Assembly (NCBI RefSeq): GCF_022538185.1
Contig: NZ_JAKYXC010000003.1
Location: forward strand, 310,001 to 374,000
DNA length: 64,000 nt
Direction: 5' to 3'
From: Microbacterium sp. CFH 31415
Lineage (GTDB): Bacteria > Actinomycetota > Actinomycetes > Actinomycetales > Microbacteriaceae
The notes below the pieces were generated by a model. That model searched no databases. It was not told the DNA's origin and saw only the letters and a list, made by a program, of their open reading frames with translations. This document shows positions 9,752 through 19,131 of the stretch, piece by piece; the stretch's first letter is position 1; every line of letters begins with the position of its first letter. Both the position numbers and the translations under genes were made by a program.

Positions 9752-9782
9752 TTGACTCTCACGCTGTGTCAGGGTCGAACGT
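9752..9782 (+). promoter_or_regulatory. MerR-type operator/promoter
   Basis: TTGACT (9752-9757) overlaps an imperfect 23-nt dyad, GACTCTCACGCTG to TGTCAGGGTC (9754-9776), the usual layout of MerR-family promoters with a long 19-nt spacer. The -10 would be GAACGT (9777-9782). It faces the MerR gene and suggests autoregulation. Confidence 0.65.
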
Positions 9783-9792
9783 GGTCTCCACC

Positions 9793-10614
9793 ATGTACAC
9801 CATCGGAGAGTTCGCCGCCCACGGGCGGGTGAGCGTGCGGATGCTGCGGCATTACGACGAGATCGGCATCCTGCAGCCTGCGCGGGTCGACCCCCGCACC
9901 GGCTACCGCAGCTACGCCGACGCACAGCTCGGGGCGCTGCTGCGGCTGGTCGAGCTTCGCGACCTCGGCTGCGGGCTGGACGAGATCGGCGCCGTGCTGG
10001 CTGCGGAGGATCAGGATGCCGCGCTGCACGAGCTGCTCGTACGCCGCCGTGCCGCGCTCGAGGCATCGATCGACGCGGACCGCGCGCGGCTCGATCGCCT
10101 CGACGAACGTCTCCGTCGTCTGGAAGGAGCCGACGTCATGTCGGATGTGGAGTATCGCCCTCTCGAGTCTGTGACCGTCTACGCCGTCGAGGGACGCGCA
10201 GCCGGGATGGGGCCGGAGAACGTCTCGCCCGTGATCGATCCGCTGCTGGAGCGACTGGTCGGCGCGATCGAGGCTGCGGGAAGGGAACCGCGGGAGCCGG
10301 GCGTGTTCTGGTACCACGCGGTGCCCGACAGCGAGGACCTCGCTGTGCACGTGTCGTTCACGGCGGACGAGACGCCCGTGGCGGCGGAGGGCTACGCCGT
10401 CGTCGAGCTGCCCGCGATCGAGAGGGCGGCGGTGCTCACGCATCGCGGCGACATGCCCTCGATCGGACGGTCGTGGATGACGCTCATGGCGCAGGTCGTC
10501 GAGGACGGGTATCGCATCGCAGGTCCGACCCGCGAGGTCTACGTGCACGCCCCCGATGACCGCCCGCAGTCCGAGTGGGTGACGGAGCTCGTGGCCCCGG
10601 TCGAGCGGGCCTGA
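9793..10614 (+). CDS. MerR-family transcriptional regulator with effector domain
   Basis: A 273-residue regulator. The winged helix begins at once (MYTIGEFAAHGRVSVRMLRHYDEIGILQP) with the family wing sequence RTGYRSY. A coiled coil follows (about residues 75-112), then a GyrI-like ligand-binding domain from about residue 115 (VEYRPLESVTVYAVEGRAAGM) to the end. Such proteins sense small hydrophobic or cationic compounds. A GTG 12 nt upstream is an alternative start; the promoter lies so close that the mRNA has almost no leader. The target beyond itself is unknown. Confidence 0.88.
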   Translation: MYTIGEFAAHGRVSVRMLRHYDEIGILQPARVDPRTGYRSYADAQLGALLRLVELRDLGCGLDEIGAVLAAEDQDAALHELLVRRRAALEASIDADRARLDRLDERLRRLEGADVMSDVEYRPLESVTVYAVEGRAAGMGPENVSPVIDPLLERLVGAIEAAGREPREPGVFWYHAVPDSEDLAVHVSFTADETPVAAEGYAVVELPAIERAAVLTHRGDMPSIGRSWMTLMAQVVEDGYRIAGPTREVYVHAPDDRPQSEWVTELVAPVERA

Positions 10615-10636
10615 AGCGCCCACTCACCCGGCGGCG

Positions 10637-11398
10637 TCACCCCGCGAGCTCGTGCAGGAGGAAGGCCGCCAGGAAGCCGACCGTCGCGTACAGGCCCGTC
10701 AGGGCGCGCTGCTCCTCGAACGCCTCGGGGATCATCGTGCTGCACACCATCGCCAGCAGTCCGCCGGCCGCGACCGTCGTGATGAGGGCGACCAGCTCCG
10801 CCGGCGCGCTCTGGAAGGCGGCATAGCCGAGCACGGCCGCCATCACTGACACCGCGGCGATCCCGCCCCACAGCAGGGCGACCCTGCGGCCGCTGGAACC
10901 GCTGGCCTTGAGTGCGGCCGTCGAGCCGAGACCCTCGGGGAAGTTGCTGATCGCGATCGCCGCGACGATCGGGATGCTGATCCCGCCCTGCAGCACCGAC
11001 AGCCCCATCACGATGGACTCCGGGATGCCGTCGATCAGCGCGCCGATCGCGATCGCGGCTCCCGTGCCGCCTGCGAGCTTGGCGCTCTGGCGACGCGCCA
11101 CGATGTTCGCCGGCAACGACGACGGCGACACCTTCGGCCGAGACACCAGCCAGTCCGCGACGATGTAGATGACCGCGCCGGCGAGGAATCCGATCGACGT
11201 CGGGATCAGCCCGCCGACGCTCGCGGCCTCTTCGACCAGCTCGAACGCGAGGGTCGAGATCAGCACGCCCGCGCCGAGCGCCATGATGCCCGCCACGACC
11301 CGCTGCGGGATGTCGACGAACCACGCGACGGCGGCGCCCACGAGCAGGGTTCCCCCGCCGATGAGTCCGCTGATCGCGGCGAGCCACACCCCAGCCAT
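10637..11398 (-). CDS. ZIP-family metal transporter
   Basis: A 253-residue integral membrane protein with about eight hydrophobic segments. The ZIP core appears as IGALIDGIPESIVMGLSV and AIAISNFPEGLGSTAALKAS, the paired helices that carry metal ligands; the first ligand of the usual HNFPEG is Ser here. The last helix has MVCSTMIPEAFEEQ. Likely imports zinc or another divalent cation. It is convergent with the MerR gene and otherwise alone. Confidence 0.85.
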   Translation of the reverse strand: MAGVWLAAISGLIGGGTLLVGAAVAWFVDIPQRVVAGIMALGAGVLISTLAFELVEEAASVGGLIPTSIGFLAGAVIYIVADWLVSRPKVSPSSLPANIVARRQSAKLAGGTGAAIAIGALIDGIPESIVMGLSVLQGGISIPIVAAIAISNFPEGLGSTAALKASGSSGRRVALLWGGIAAVSVMAAVLGYAAFQSAPAELVALITTVAAGGLLAMVCSTMIPEAFEEQRALTGLYATVGFLAAFLLHELAG

Positions 11399-11492
11399 GG
11401 CGCAAACCTAGCCGTGCGGGACCGGATTCACGCCACCCACTCCGGCCGACGCCGATGCGCGCAAGTCCGGCCGGGCCCCCGGCCGAAGAGAA

Positions 11493-11530
11493 GAGCCCCG
11501 GAGAGGTCCCGCGACCTCCCCGGAGCCCCA
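11493..11530 (-). terminator. Terminator-like hairpin downstream of the dehydrogenase
   Basis: On the minus strand, CCGGGGAGGTC and GACCTCTCCGG pair (one G-T) around a short GC loop, with outer GGGGCTC/GAGCCCC pairing. It begins 28 nt after the stop codon and is followed by TTCTCTTC. Confidence 0.7.
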
Positions 11531-11557
11531 CCCCGAACTGAGCGACCTGCGGACGCG

Positions 11558-12634
11558 TCAGACCGCGAGTGCGTGCCCGCGCTCGCCGGCGGCGAGACGC
11601 TCGGCCGCGAGGCCCTCGGCGGCCTCGAGCGGCGTGATGCCACGCGACTCGGCCTCGTCGAAGATGCGGCGAACGGTGTCGCCGATCTGGGCGACGCGCC
11701 CCATCACCTCGGCGCGCGTGCCGATCTTCTTCGCCTCGAGGTCGAGGTAGATGACGCCGCCCGCGTTCACGACGAAGTCGGGCGCGTACAGGATGCCGCG
11801 CGAGGCGAGGCGGTCGGCGCCGGAACGGGCCGCGAGCGGGTTGTTCGCGGGGCCGCACACCGCCCGCGAGTCGAGGGCGTCGATGACGTCGTCGGTGAGG
11901 AGTCCGCCGATACCCGCGGGCACGAACACGTCGGACGGCACGAGGTGTTCCTCGCCCGGCGGGGTCCAGTCGGCACCGAGCTCGCGCGCGAGATCGCGCT
12001 TGGCCGGGTTCACGTCGGTCACGGTGAGCGTCGCGCCCTCGGCCGCGAGTCGCACGGCGAGGCGGCTGCCGACCTGGCCGAGGCCGGAGATGGTGATGCG
12101 GCGGCCCGCGATGTCGCTCGACCCGGCGACACGCTCGAGCGTCGCGCGCAGCGACTCGTACACGCCGAGGCTGGTCGGGCCGGCGGGCTCTCCCGAACCG
12201 CCGACGGCGTCGGGGAGACCGACCACGTGCTCGGTGCGCTCGCTCACGACGAGCATGTCCTCGGTCGTCGAGCCGACGTCCTCCGCGGTGCGGTACAGGC
12301 CGTGCAGGGACTCGACGGCGTCGCCGAGGTCGAGGAAGGCCGCGCGGCGACGCTCGTCATCGAGCACCGTCCCCTCGGGAAGCGCGATGACCGACTTGCC
12401 GCCGCCGGCGTCGAGCCCGGCGGCCGCGTTCTTGAGCGTCATGGCCGCCGACAGGCGCAGGGCGTCGCCCAGCGCGTCGCTCCAGTGCGGGTACGTCCAC
12501 AGGCGCGCGCCGCCGAGGGCGGAGCCGAGCACGGAGGAGTGAAGCGCGACGGTGATGAACAGACCGCTGCGTCGTCCGGTGATCACCTCCACGCGTTCGT
12601 GCGTGAAGTCGGGCAGGGGCAGGGTGTGCGTCAT
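11558..12634 (-). CDS. Glu/Leu/Phe/Val dehydrogenase
   Basis: A 358-residue NAD-dependent amino acid dehydrogenase, closest in length and motifs to valine or leucine dehydrogenases that deaminate branched-chain amino acids to keto acids. The active-site lysine is in LDAGGGKSVIALPEG. The Rossmann motif is ITISGLGQVGSRLAVRLAAEGA, followed by acidic VTDVN (NAD preference), and the C-terminal motif is YAPDFVVNAGGVIYLDLE. The ATG (MTHTLPLPDF) is preceded by GGAAG; a longer frame upstream has no ribosome site. Confidence 0.87.
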   Translation of the reverse strand: MTHTLPLPDFTHERVEVITGRRSGLFITVALHSSVLGSALGGARLWTYPHWSDALGDALRLSAAMTLKNAAAGLDAGGGKSVIALPEGTVLDDERRRAAFLDLGDAVESLHGLYRTAEDVGSTTEDMLVVSERTEHVVGLPDAVGGSGEPAGPTSLGVYESLRATLERVAGSSDIAGRRITISGLGQVGSRLAVRLAAEGATLTVTDVNPAKRDLARELGADWTPPGEEHLVPSDVFVPAGIGGLLTDDVIDALDSRAVCGPANNPLAARSGADRLASRGILYAPDFVVNAGGVIYLDLEAKKIGTRAEVMGRVAQIGDTVRRIFDEAESRGITPLEAAEGLAAERLAAGERGHALAV

Positions 12635-12824
12635 CGCGTTCTTCCTTCGGCGGGCCTTGTGGGCAGTGCGCTGCGGACGCCGCGGCGTTGCGGCATCCGC
12701 CTCTATTGCACCATCACCTCGCGAAGTGTTCAACCACCGCGCGCACAATGACGCAGATTGCGCCACCTGCCCGAGGCTTCGTCATTTTCCTGCGGCACAC
12801 TGCACAGCCGAGTACGTTCGATCC

Positions 12825-13277
12825 ATGCCCGATGCGTACACCCACGGCCACCACGAGAGCGTCCTGCGCTCCCACCGCTGGCGCACCGCCGAGAACTCCG
12901 CCGGCTATCTGCTGCCGCACCTGCGTCCGGGCCTGTCGGTGCTCGACGTCGGCAGCGGTCCTGGCACGATCACGGCGGACCTCGCGGCCGTCGTTGCGCC
13001 GGGCGGAGTGGTGGGGGTGGATGCCTCGGCCGACATCATCCGCGAGGCCGAGGCCGATCACCCTGCGCTGAACCTGACCTTCCGCACGGCCGACGCCTAC
13101 GCGCTCGAGTACGCCGACGGAGAGTTCGACGTGGTCCATGCCCACCAGGTGCTGCAGCATCTCGTGCGACCGGTCGACGCGCTGCGCGAGTTCGGCCGCG
13201 TCGCCGGACCCGGCGGCCTCGTCGCCGCGCGCGACGTCGACTACGAGGTCCCGCATCCTTCTAGGCTGGGCGGATGA
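12825..13277 (+). pseudogene. Class I SAM methyltransferase, C-terminally truncated
   Basis: Reads MPDAYTHGHHESVLRSHRWR, then motif I LDVGSGPGTITADLAA, motif II VVGVDAS, and FDVVHAHQVLQHL. It breaks off after PGGLVAARDVDYEVPHPS and stops at residue 150. Relatives are about 260-280 residues, so about 110 residues of the C-terminal lobe are missing. The last codons run into the ribosome-site region of the next gene, whose ATG lies inside this stop (ATGA). A deletion has probably fused the gene's 5' half to its neighbour's leader; the fragment may still be translated. Confidence 0.75.
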
Positions 13278-13756
13278 CCGCGCCTCATGAGCTGCCCGCG
13301 CGCAGCCGCCTCGTCCACGACTCGCTGCGCGCCGTCGGCATCTCCGGCGAGATCGTCGTTCTCCCGGATGCCGCGCACACCGCCCCGCTCGCCGCGGCCG
13401 CCCTCGGCATCGAGGTCGGCGCCATCGCGAACAGCCTCGTGTTCTGGTCCGACGGTGAGCCGCTCCTCGTCATGACCAGTGGCGCTCATCGGGTCGACAC
13501 CGCCGCCCTCGCCGAGCGCCTCGGGCGTGAACGCATGCAGCGCGCAACGCCCGAGCAGGTACGGGACGCGACCGGTCAGGCCATCGGGGGAGTGGCGCCC
13601 ACCGGGCATCCCTCCGCCCTCCTCACGATCATCGACGAAGACCTCGCCGGTTTCGACGAGATCTGGGCCGCGGGCGGCACGCCCCACACCGTCTTCCCGC
13701 TGACGTTCGACGAGCTGGTGCGCCTCACCGGCGGCACGATCGCGAAGGTCGACTGA
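13274..13756 (+). CDS. YbaK/EbsC-family (Cys-tRNA(Pro) deacylase-like) protein
   Basis: A 160-residue protein of the YbaK fold, which hydrolyses mischarged aminoacyl-tRNA. The conserved core includes ANSLVFWSDGEPLLVMTSGAHRVD, the family Lys/Arg region GRERMQRATPEQV, and GQAIGGVAPTGHP, which is diagnostic. It is now joined to the truncated methyltransferase upstream by a 4-nt overlap. Its own promoter may be the TCTAGGCT sequence just before the start. Confidence 0.88.
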   Translation: MTAPHELPARSRLVHDSLRAVGISGEIVVLPDAAHTAPLAAAALGIEVGAIANSLVFWSDGEPLLVMTSGAHRVDTAALAERLGRERMQRATPEQVRDATGQAIGGVAPTGHPSALLTIIDEDLAGFDEIWAAGGTPHTVFPLTFDELVRLTGGTIAKVD

Positions 13757-13783
13757 CCCGCAGCCGCCACTCGACGCGGTCGC

Positions 13784-15697
13784 TCAGTCCTCGAGGATCT
13801 CGAGGCACACCACCGCCGCCGCGGCAGACCACGCCTGCGGCCGGCACGCCGCGGGGTACGGCGTCGGAACCGACGTCTCGGTCGCCGGGTCGCCCGCGTG
13901 CAACTCGGGTACTCGGTAGCCGAACCCCTCCGCTGCGGCGAGCAGCCCTTCGGCGACGACGCGGGCGGCGTCGTCGAGCCCGGCGCGATGAAGTCCCTGC
14001 GCCACGATCGCGGTGTCGTGCACCCACACGCTCCCGCCGTGGTACGACAGCGGCCAGTACCCGTCCGCGCCCGTCGACATGGTCCGGATGCCGTACCCCG
14101 ACGACATCGAGCCGCCCAGCAGCAGCTCGGCCACGGACCGCTCCTCGTCGGGGTCGAGGATGCCGGTTCCGAGCAGATGTCCGATGTTGCTCGTCAGGGT
14201 GTCGACGGGCCGCTTGTGCCGGTCGAGGGCGATGCCGGGGTAGCGGCCCTCGGGCGTATTCACCCAGTACGCCTCGCGGAACCGCGCCCGCAGCGCCGCC
14301 GCCCACTCGCGCAGTGCCGGCGGATCGAGCGCGCCCTCGTCGGCGCCGCCGAACGCTTCCAGCAGGTCCGCTCCGGCGAGCGCCGCCTCGTATGCGTACC
14401 CCTGCACCTCGCACAGCGCGATCGGTCCCTCGGCGAGGCGCCCGTCGCGCCACTGGATGGAGTCGCCCGAGTCCTTCCAGCCCTGGTTCGCGAGGCCGCG
14501 TCCGCTGCGGTCGATGTAATCGAGGAAGCCATCGCCGTCGCTGTCGCCGAAGTCGAGGATCCAGTGCAGCGCACGCCGCAGCGCCGGCATCAGCTCCCGC
14601 ACCTCCGGCTCGGGCATTCCGGCCCGCCACGCGTCGGCGAGCAGGCACACCCACAGCGGTGTCGAATCGACGCTGCCGTAGTACCGCGGCGGCAGCACGA
14701 CGCCCTCGTTGGGCAGCTCGAGCGCCGAGGACCGCAGCTCGTGCAGGATCTTGCCCGGCTCCTGCGCGGTCGCGGGATCGTGCTGGTCGCCTTGGAGGGC
14801 GGCGAGCACACGGAGCGTGGATGCCGCGACCCCGGCGCCCAGCGGGAGCACGAGCCGCGCCGCCCAGATCGAATCGCGCCCGAAGAGAGTGAAGAACCAG
14901 GGTGCGCCCGCGGCGAAGAAGACGTCGTCGTCACCCGCCAGGGTGAGCCGCAGTGCGTCGAGGTCGCCAAGCGCGACGTCGAGCCAGCGGTCCAGTCGTG
15001 GATGCGACGTGGCGCCGGGTCGAGCCCCGGCGCCCGACCACTGTTCGGCGGCGCCGTGGACCACGAGCGTCGGGTCGTGCAGCTCGAGCGTGAACGAGAT
15101 CTCGGCCGCGCCGCCCGGCTCGACGCGCACTGACCACTGCGCGGTGAGCGGGCCTCCGCTTGCGCCACCTGCGACGGTGGCTCCGTGCGCCCTCAGCGTG
15201 AACTCCTGGTCTTCGGAGCGCGCGGTGGCCGCGGCATCCGTCGTCGTCATCTCAGTCGGCTGCGAGGCCGCCGTACCGGCTTTCACATCGTGCAGCGAGG
15301 CGAAATCGGGCTCGAGTGTCAGCGTCAGCACGGTGTCGAACGGCTCGGTCAGGCGTGAGAGCACCGTCCATGTCTCGGTCACGGCCCCGTCCATGACTGC
15401 GCGCTCGCGCAGCAGTCTCACCTTGGGGTCGGGCGTCGCGTCGTCGAGCCCCCGCAGCAGCCCGCCGAACACCGCTCGCGATGGGCCGTGCGCGGCCGCC
15501 GAGATCCACTCGACGTCGGAGTCGCGGCATGAGAGCCGGAGAGAGCGGACATGACGCACGTCACCGTGGTAGACGCCGTCGATCGGCTGCGCGCCCAGTT
15601 CGCCGTCGCGTCCCGACCAGACCTGGGTGGGCGCGCGCAGCACGATGAGGGCATCGTCGAGCAGCGGCTGGAGGGGTGTGTCGTCGGTGGGGCTCAT
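13784..15697 (-). CDS. Glycogen-debranching-type amylo-alpha-1,6-glucosidase
   Basis: A 637-residue, probably cytoplasmic, glycoside hydrolase. The N-terminal beta domain (residues 1 to about 210, PTQVWSGRDG...YHGDVRHV) is the bacterial GDE N-terminal domain. A six-hairpin catalytic domain follows, with WFFTLFGRDSIWAARL, NQGWKDSGDSI (acidic catalytic residues) and EVQGYAYEA. The C terminus PYPAACRPQAWSAAA is typical. The ATG overlaps the stop of the upstream permease gene, so it is the last gene of the importer operon; it probably trims branched oligosaccharides brought in by that importer. Confidence 0.87.
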   Translation of the reverse strand: MSPTDDTPLQPLLDDALIVLRAPTQVWSGRDGELGAQPIDGVYHGDVRHVRSLRLSCRDSDVEWISAAAHGPSRAVFGGLLRGLDDATPDPKVRLLRERAVMDGAVTETWTVLSRLTEPFDTVLTLTLEPDFASLHDVKAGTAASQPTEMTTTDAAATARSEDQEFTLRAHGATVAGGASGGPLTAQWSVRVEPGGAAEISFTLELHDPTLVVHGAAEQWSGAGARPGATSHPRLDRWLDVALGDLDALRLTLAGDDDVFFAAGAPWFFTLFGRDSIWAARLVLPLGAGVAASTLRVLAALQGDQHDPATAQEPGKILHELRSSALELPNEGVVLPPRYYGSVDSTPLWVCLLADAWRAGMPEPEVRELMPALRRALHWILDFGDSDGDGFLDYIDRSGRGLANQGWKDSGDSIQWRDGRLAEGPIALCEVQGYAYEAALAGADLLEAFGGADEGALDPPALREWAAALRARFREAYWVNTPEGRYPGIALDRHKRPVDTLTSNIGHLLGTGILDPDEERSVAELLLGGSMSSGYGIRTMSTGADGYWPLSYHGGSVWVHDTAIVAQGLHRAGLDDAARVVAEGLLAAAEGFGYRVPELHAGDPATETSVPTPYPAACRPQAWSAAAAVVCLEILED

Positions 15698-16605
15698 CCC
15701 TTGACGGCTCCTTCGGAGGTGTTCATGATCTGCCGCTGGAAGATGAAGAACATCACCGCGACGGGAATGGTCATGATCGCCGCGGCGGCGAGCTTGATCG
15801 GATACTGCTGGCCCTGGCCGAGCTGGTTGGCCGCCAGCGACGCGACCCCCTTGGTCAGCGTCGTCAGCTCGGGCGACTGCGTCGACACGATGAAGTGGGT
15901 CAGCTCGTTCCACGACCCCTGGAACGACAGGATCACGATGGTGATGAGTGCGGGCCGGGCCATCGGCAACACCACCGACCAGAAGATGCGGAACGTGCCG
16001 GCGCCGTCGATCCGGGCCTGCTCCTCGACCGACACGGGGATCGACTCGAAGAAGTTCTTCATGATGAAGACGCCCGCCGCATCCACGAGCAGAGGCACGA
16101 TCATGCCCGCGTACGAGTCGTACATGCCCAGCTGGTTGATCACGAGGAACTTGGGGATGAGGAGCACCACCCCGGGCACCGCCATGACGGCGATGACGGC
16201 GGCGAACACGATGCCGCGGCCCCGGAAGTGCAGCCGGGCCAGCGCGTACCCGGCGAGGGAGACGAAGAAGACCCGGCCGAGCGTCACGCAGATCGTGACG
16301 ATCGCGGAGTTGGCGAACCACACCGGGTAGTCGCTGTTGCCGAACAGCCGCTCGTACGCCGCGAAGGTGATGGTCTGCGGAATGAGCGCGATGGGGTCGG
16401 CGGCGGCCTCGGCCTCCGTCTTGAACGACGTCGCCACCTGCACCAGGAACGGATAGATGTAGATCAGTGCCAGGATGACGAGCAGCACGTAGAGCAGGAT
16501 CTGCCACACGATCCGCCTGGACAGGATCCGCTGACGTGTGGGCGTGGAACCTCGCGGCTGCTCCTGGTTGAGCACCAGCGACTCGGACAGCGTCGTACCG
16601 GTCAT
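15694..16605 (-). CDS. Carbohydrate ABC transporter permease (MalG/UgpE type)
   Basis: A 303-residue inner-membrane permease with six predicted helices; the first is LLYVLLVILALIYIYPFLVQ. The EAA loop for the ATPase reads EQARIDGAGTFRIFWSVVLPMARPAL, as in MalG-type subunits. It pairs with the larger permease upstream, which it overlaps by 4 nt. No ATPase gene is present in the operon, so a shared MsiK-type ATPase elsewhere is likely. Confidence 0.92.
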   Translation of the reverse strand: MTGTTLSESLVLNQEQPRGSTPTRQRILSRRIVWQILLYVLLVILALIYIYPFLVQVATSFKTEAEAAADPIALIPQTITFAAYERLFGNSDYPVWFANSAIVTICVTLGRVFFVSLAGYALARLHFRGRGIVFAAVIAVMAVPGVVLLIPKFLVINQLGMYDSYAGMIVPLLVDAAGVFIMKNFFESIPVSVEEQARIDGAGTFRIFWSVVLPMARPALITIVILSFQGSWNELTHFIVSTQSPELTTLTKGVASLAANQLGQGQQYPIKLAAAAIMTIPVAVMFFIFQRQIMNTSEGAVKG

Positions 16606-17786
16606 CGCCCGTCCTCCTCATCGGTCTTGCCGGTCGGATCCGGGACTGTGGGAACGCGAGTGGATGCCGCGACGGCGGGCGTCGCGGTTGCGGGGCGCGT
16701 CGGCAGCTGGTACTGCCGCGCGCGCCGCTTGGAGACGGGTCGCTCGCGGAGGACCCAGCGCTGGAAGACGGTGAACACGACGATGATCGCGAACAGGATG
16801 AACGAGATCGCGGCGCCGATGCCCCAGTTCTGGTCGAGGAATGCAGAGGTGTATGAGAGGTACGCGGGGGTGATGGTGGTCTTGCCGGGCGTGCCCTGTG
16901 TGCCGGTGTAGATCTGCTCGTACACCTGCCAGCATCCGATGAGGCCGAGGGTGATCACCGTGAAAAGCGTGGGTCGCAGCTGCGGCAGGGTGACCCGCCA
17001 GAAGCGCTGCCAGCCGTTGGCGCCGTCCATCATCGCCGCTTCCTGGATCTCGCCTCCGATGTTCTGGAGCGCCGCGATGAACAGCAGCATGAAGGTCCCG
17101 CTCGTCGTGAAGACCGCCATGAAGATGAGCGCGGTCATCGCGACGGAGGGTCCCGCGAACCACTGCCACCAGGAGAGCCCCAGGAAGTCGTTCTCGGTGA
17201 GCAGCGCCGGTCCCTGTGTGATGCCGACCGACGCGAGAGCGTTGTGGACGATGCCCGTGGGGTCGCTGAACCAGTTGGGGCCGTTGATGCCGATCCACGA
17301 CAGGATCTCGTTGACGACACCCGTCGCGGAGAAGAGGAACAGCCACAGCACCGTGATCGCGACTGTGCTCGTCACCGACGGGAAGTAGAAGGCCGTGCGG
17401 AAGAAGCCGCGGCCGCGGAGGATCGCGCGGTTGACGAGGATCGCGAGGAACAGCGAGAGTGCGGTCTGCAGCGGGACGACGAGCAGCACGTACCACGCGT
17501 TGTTGCGCAGCGCGATGCCGAAGTCGCGCGTGGGCAGCCCGCCGTCGACGGTGACGGCGGCGTAGTTCTCGAGCCCGATGAAGCTCACATCGCTGGAGAA
17601 CGGGCTGCCGCGCCCGCCCCAGTCGGACAGGCTGACCCACAGTGCCATGAGCACCGGGATCAGGAGGAAGACGCCCAGGATGGCGAGCACGGGACCCGTG
17701 AACAGCCATCCGGCGAGCGCCTCCCCGCGCCGGAGCCCCTGGCGGGGGCTCCGGGCACGGGAAGGCGCCGTCGCTGTCGCGGTCAT
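16602..17786 (-). CDS. Carbohydrate ABC transporter permease (MalF/UgpA type)
   Basis: A 394-residue membrane protein with about eight hydrophobic segments, starting with WLFTGPVLAILGVFLLIPVLMALWV. The EAA loop is EIQEAAMMDGANGWQRFWRVTLPQLRP. Loops between the early helices are long, and a charged C-terminal tail of about 50 residues rich in Arg/Pro/Thr extends beyond the last helix. It follows the binding-protein gene by 4 nt and overlaps the second permease. Confidence 0.92.
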   Translation of the reverse strand: MTATATAPSRARSPRQGLRRGEALAGWLFTGPVLAILGVFLLIPVLMALWVSLSDWGGRGSPFSSDVSFIGLENYAAVTVDGGLPTRDFGIALRNNAWYVLLVVPLQTALSLFLAILVNRAILRGRGFFRTAFYFPSVTSTVAITVLWLFLFSATGVVNEILSWIGINGPNWFSDPTGIVHNALASVGITQGPALLTENDFLGLSWWQWFAGPSVAMTALIFMAVFTTSGTFMLLFIAALQNIGGEIQEAAMMDGANGWQRFWRVTLPQLRPTLFTVITLGLIGCWQVYEQIYTGTQGTPGKTTITPAYLSYTSAFLDQNWGIGAAISFILFAIIVVFTVFQRWVLRERPVSKRRARQYQLPTRPATATPAVAASTRVPTVPDPTGKTDEEDGR

Positions 17787-17790
17787 GGGG

Positions 17791-19062
17791 TCAGCCCACG
17801 ACTGCTTCGGTGTTGGTTTGAACAGTGTCGAGGATCTGCTGCGGGTCGCCGGTCTTGAGGCCCTCGAGCGAGGCGTTGAAGTCCGTGATGACCGCCGCGA
17901 TCCCGTCGTTCGTCGGCACGCCCTGGGCGTACTCGGCGCCGGCGAGGAAGGCCGCGAGTTCGGGGTTGTCCTCCGTCCACTGGTCGGCGGCGGACTGCAC
18001 GGACGGCATCGGCCCGAATGCGGCCGAGAATGCGAGCTGCTGCTCGGCGCTGGTCAGGTACTCGACGAGATCCAGGGCGGCCTGCTGGTTCGGGCTGTCG
18101 GCGGCCATGCCCCAGCAGTTGGTGAACTGCATCGTTCCCTCGCCCGCCGGACCCGCCGGGAGCTCGGCGACCAGGTACTCGACGTCGGGGTAGTCGTTGG
18201 ACATCGCACCGGTGATCCAGTTGCCTTCGATCGTCATCGCGGTCTTCTCCGTGCCGAACGCCTCACCGCCCCAGCCCGCGCCGAGGTCGATCGTGGCATA
18301 CGCGAACGATCCGGCATTCATCTGCTCCTGGACGTAGGTGAGCGCCTCGACGTTCTCGGGGCTGTTCGCGACTGCTTCGGCGCCGTCGTCGCTCACGAGC
18401 TGGCCGCCCGCCTGCGCCATGAAGGCCCCGAGCCGCTGGTACTCGGCGCCGAACGCCAGGCCCGTGACGCCGTCGGTGGTGAGGGTCGCCGCCACGTCGG
18501 CGAGCTCGTCCCACGTCGTCGGGACGTCGTCCTCGGTCAGGCCGGCCTCCTCCCACAGCCGGGTGTTGATGATCAGCTGCAGCGTCGAGAAGTCCTTGGG
18601 GGCGCAGTAGAACTGATCGTCGACCGTGAAGTTCTGCACGAGTGACGGGTAGAAGTCGTCCTTGTTCTCGAGCATGTCGCCGTAGGCGATGACCGAGCCG
18701 TTTCCGGCGTAGCCGGCGAGCGCCTCGGACGCGAGGTAGAACAGGTCCGGCGGCGATCCCGCTGCGAAGCCCTGCGAAAGCTGCTGGGGCAGGTCGTTGG
18801 CGACCTGGACGGATGCCTCGACCCCCGAGTCCTCGGACCACGCCGCTACAGCCTCTTCGACGGCGGCTGTCTCAGCATCGCCGGACGACCCGATCAGGAT
18901 CGTCAGGGCATCGTCGGACGACGTGAGCTCGGTCGCGTCTCCGTTGTCCGTGCCACCGCCGCCGCCGTCGTCGAATCCCGAGCCGCAGGCGGTGAGCGCC
19001 AGCACCCCCGTGATGAGCAGCGCCCCGGTGCCGAGCAGCGCGCGCGTCGTGTGCCGTGTCAT
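17791..19062 (-). CDS. Sugar ABC transporter substrate-binding lipoprotein
   Basis: A 423-residue exported binding protein. The signal peptide ends in the lipobox LTAC, so Cys26 is lipidated. A low-complexity linker of Gly/Asp follows and then a family 1 solute-binding fold (ALTILIGSSGDAETAAVEEAV, WDELADVAATLTTDGVTG, FTNCWGMAADSPNQ). The ATG follows AAGGAGAAGAGAC; upstream codons lack a ribosome site. First gene of the importer operon and divergent from a LacI regulator. Substrate not determined; the debranching enzyme suggests alpha-glucan oligosaccharides. Confidence 0.92.
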   Translation of the reverse strand: MTRHTTRALLGTGALLITGVLALTACGSGFDDGGGGGTDNGDATELTSSDDALTILIGSSGDAETAAVEEAVAAWSEDSGVEASVQVANDLPQQLSQGFAAGSPPDLFYLASEALAGYAGNGSVIAYGDMLENKDDFYPSLVQNFTVDDQFYCAPKDFSTLQLIINTRLWEEAGLTEDDVPTTWDELADVAATLTTDGVTGLAFGAEYQRLGAFMAQAGGQLVSDDGAEAVANSPENVEALTYVQEQMNAGSFAYATIDLGAGWGGEAFGTEKTAMTIEGNWITGAMSNDYPDVEYLVAELPAGPAGEGTMQFTNCWGMAADSPNQQAALDLVEYLTSAEQQLAFSAAFGPMPSVQSAADQWTEDNPELAAFLAGAEYAQGVPTNDGIAAVITDFNASLEGLKTGDPQQILDTVQTNTEAVVG

Positions 19063-19131
19063 GTCTCTTCTCCTTCGATGAGCAGTGACGAGTCGTCGAT
19101 GACCCCGATCGTCCATCGTCGCGGGAGCGAA

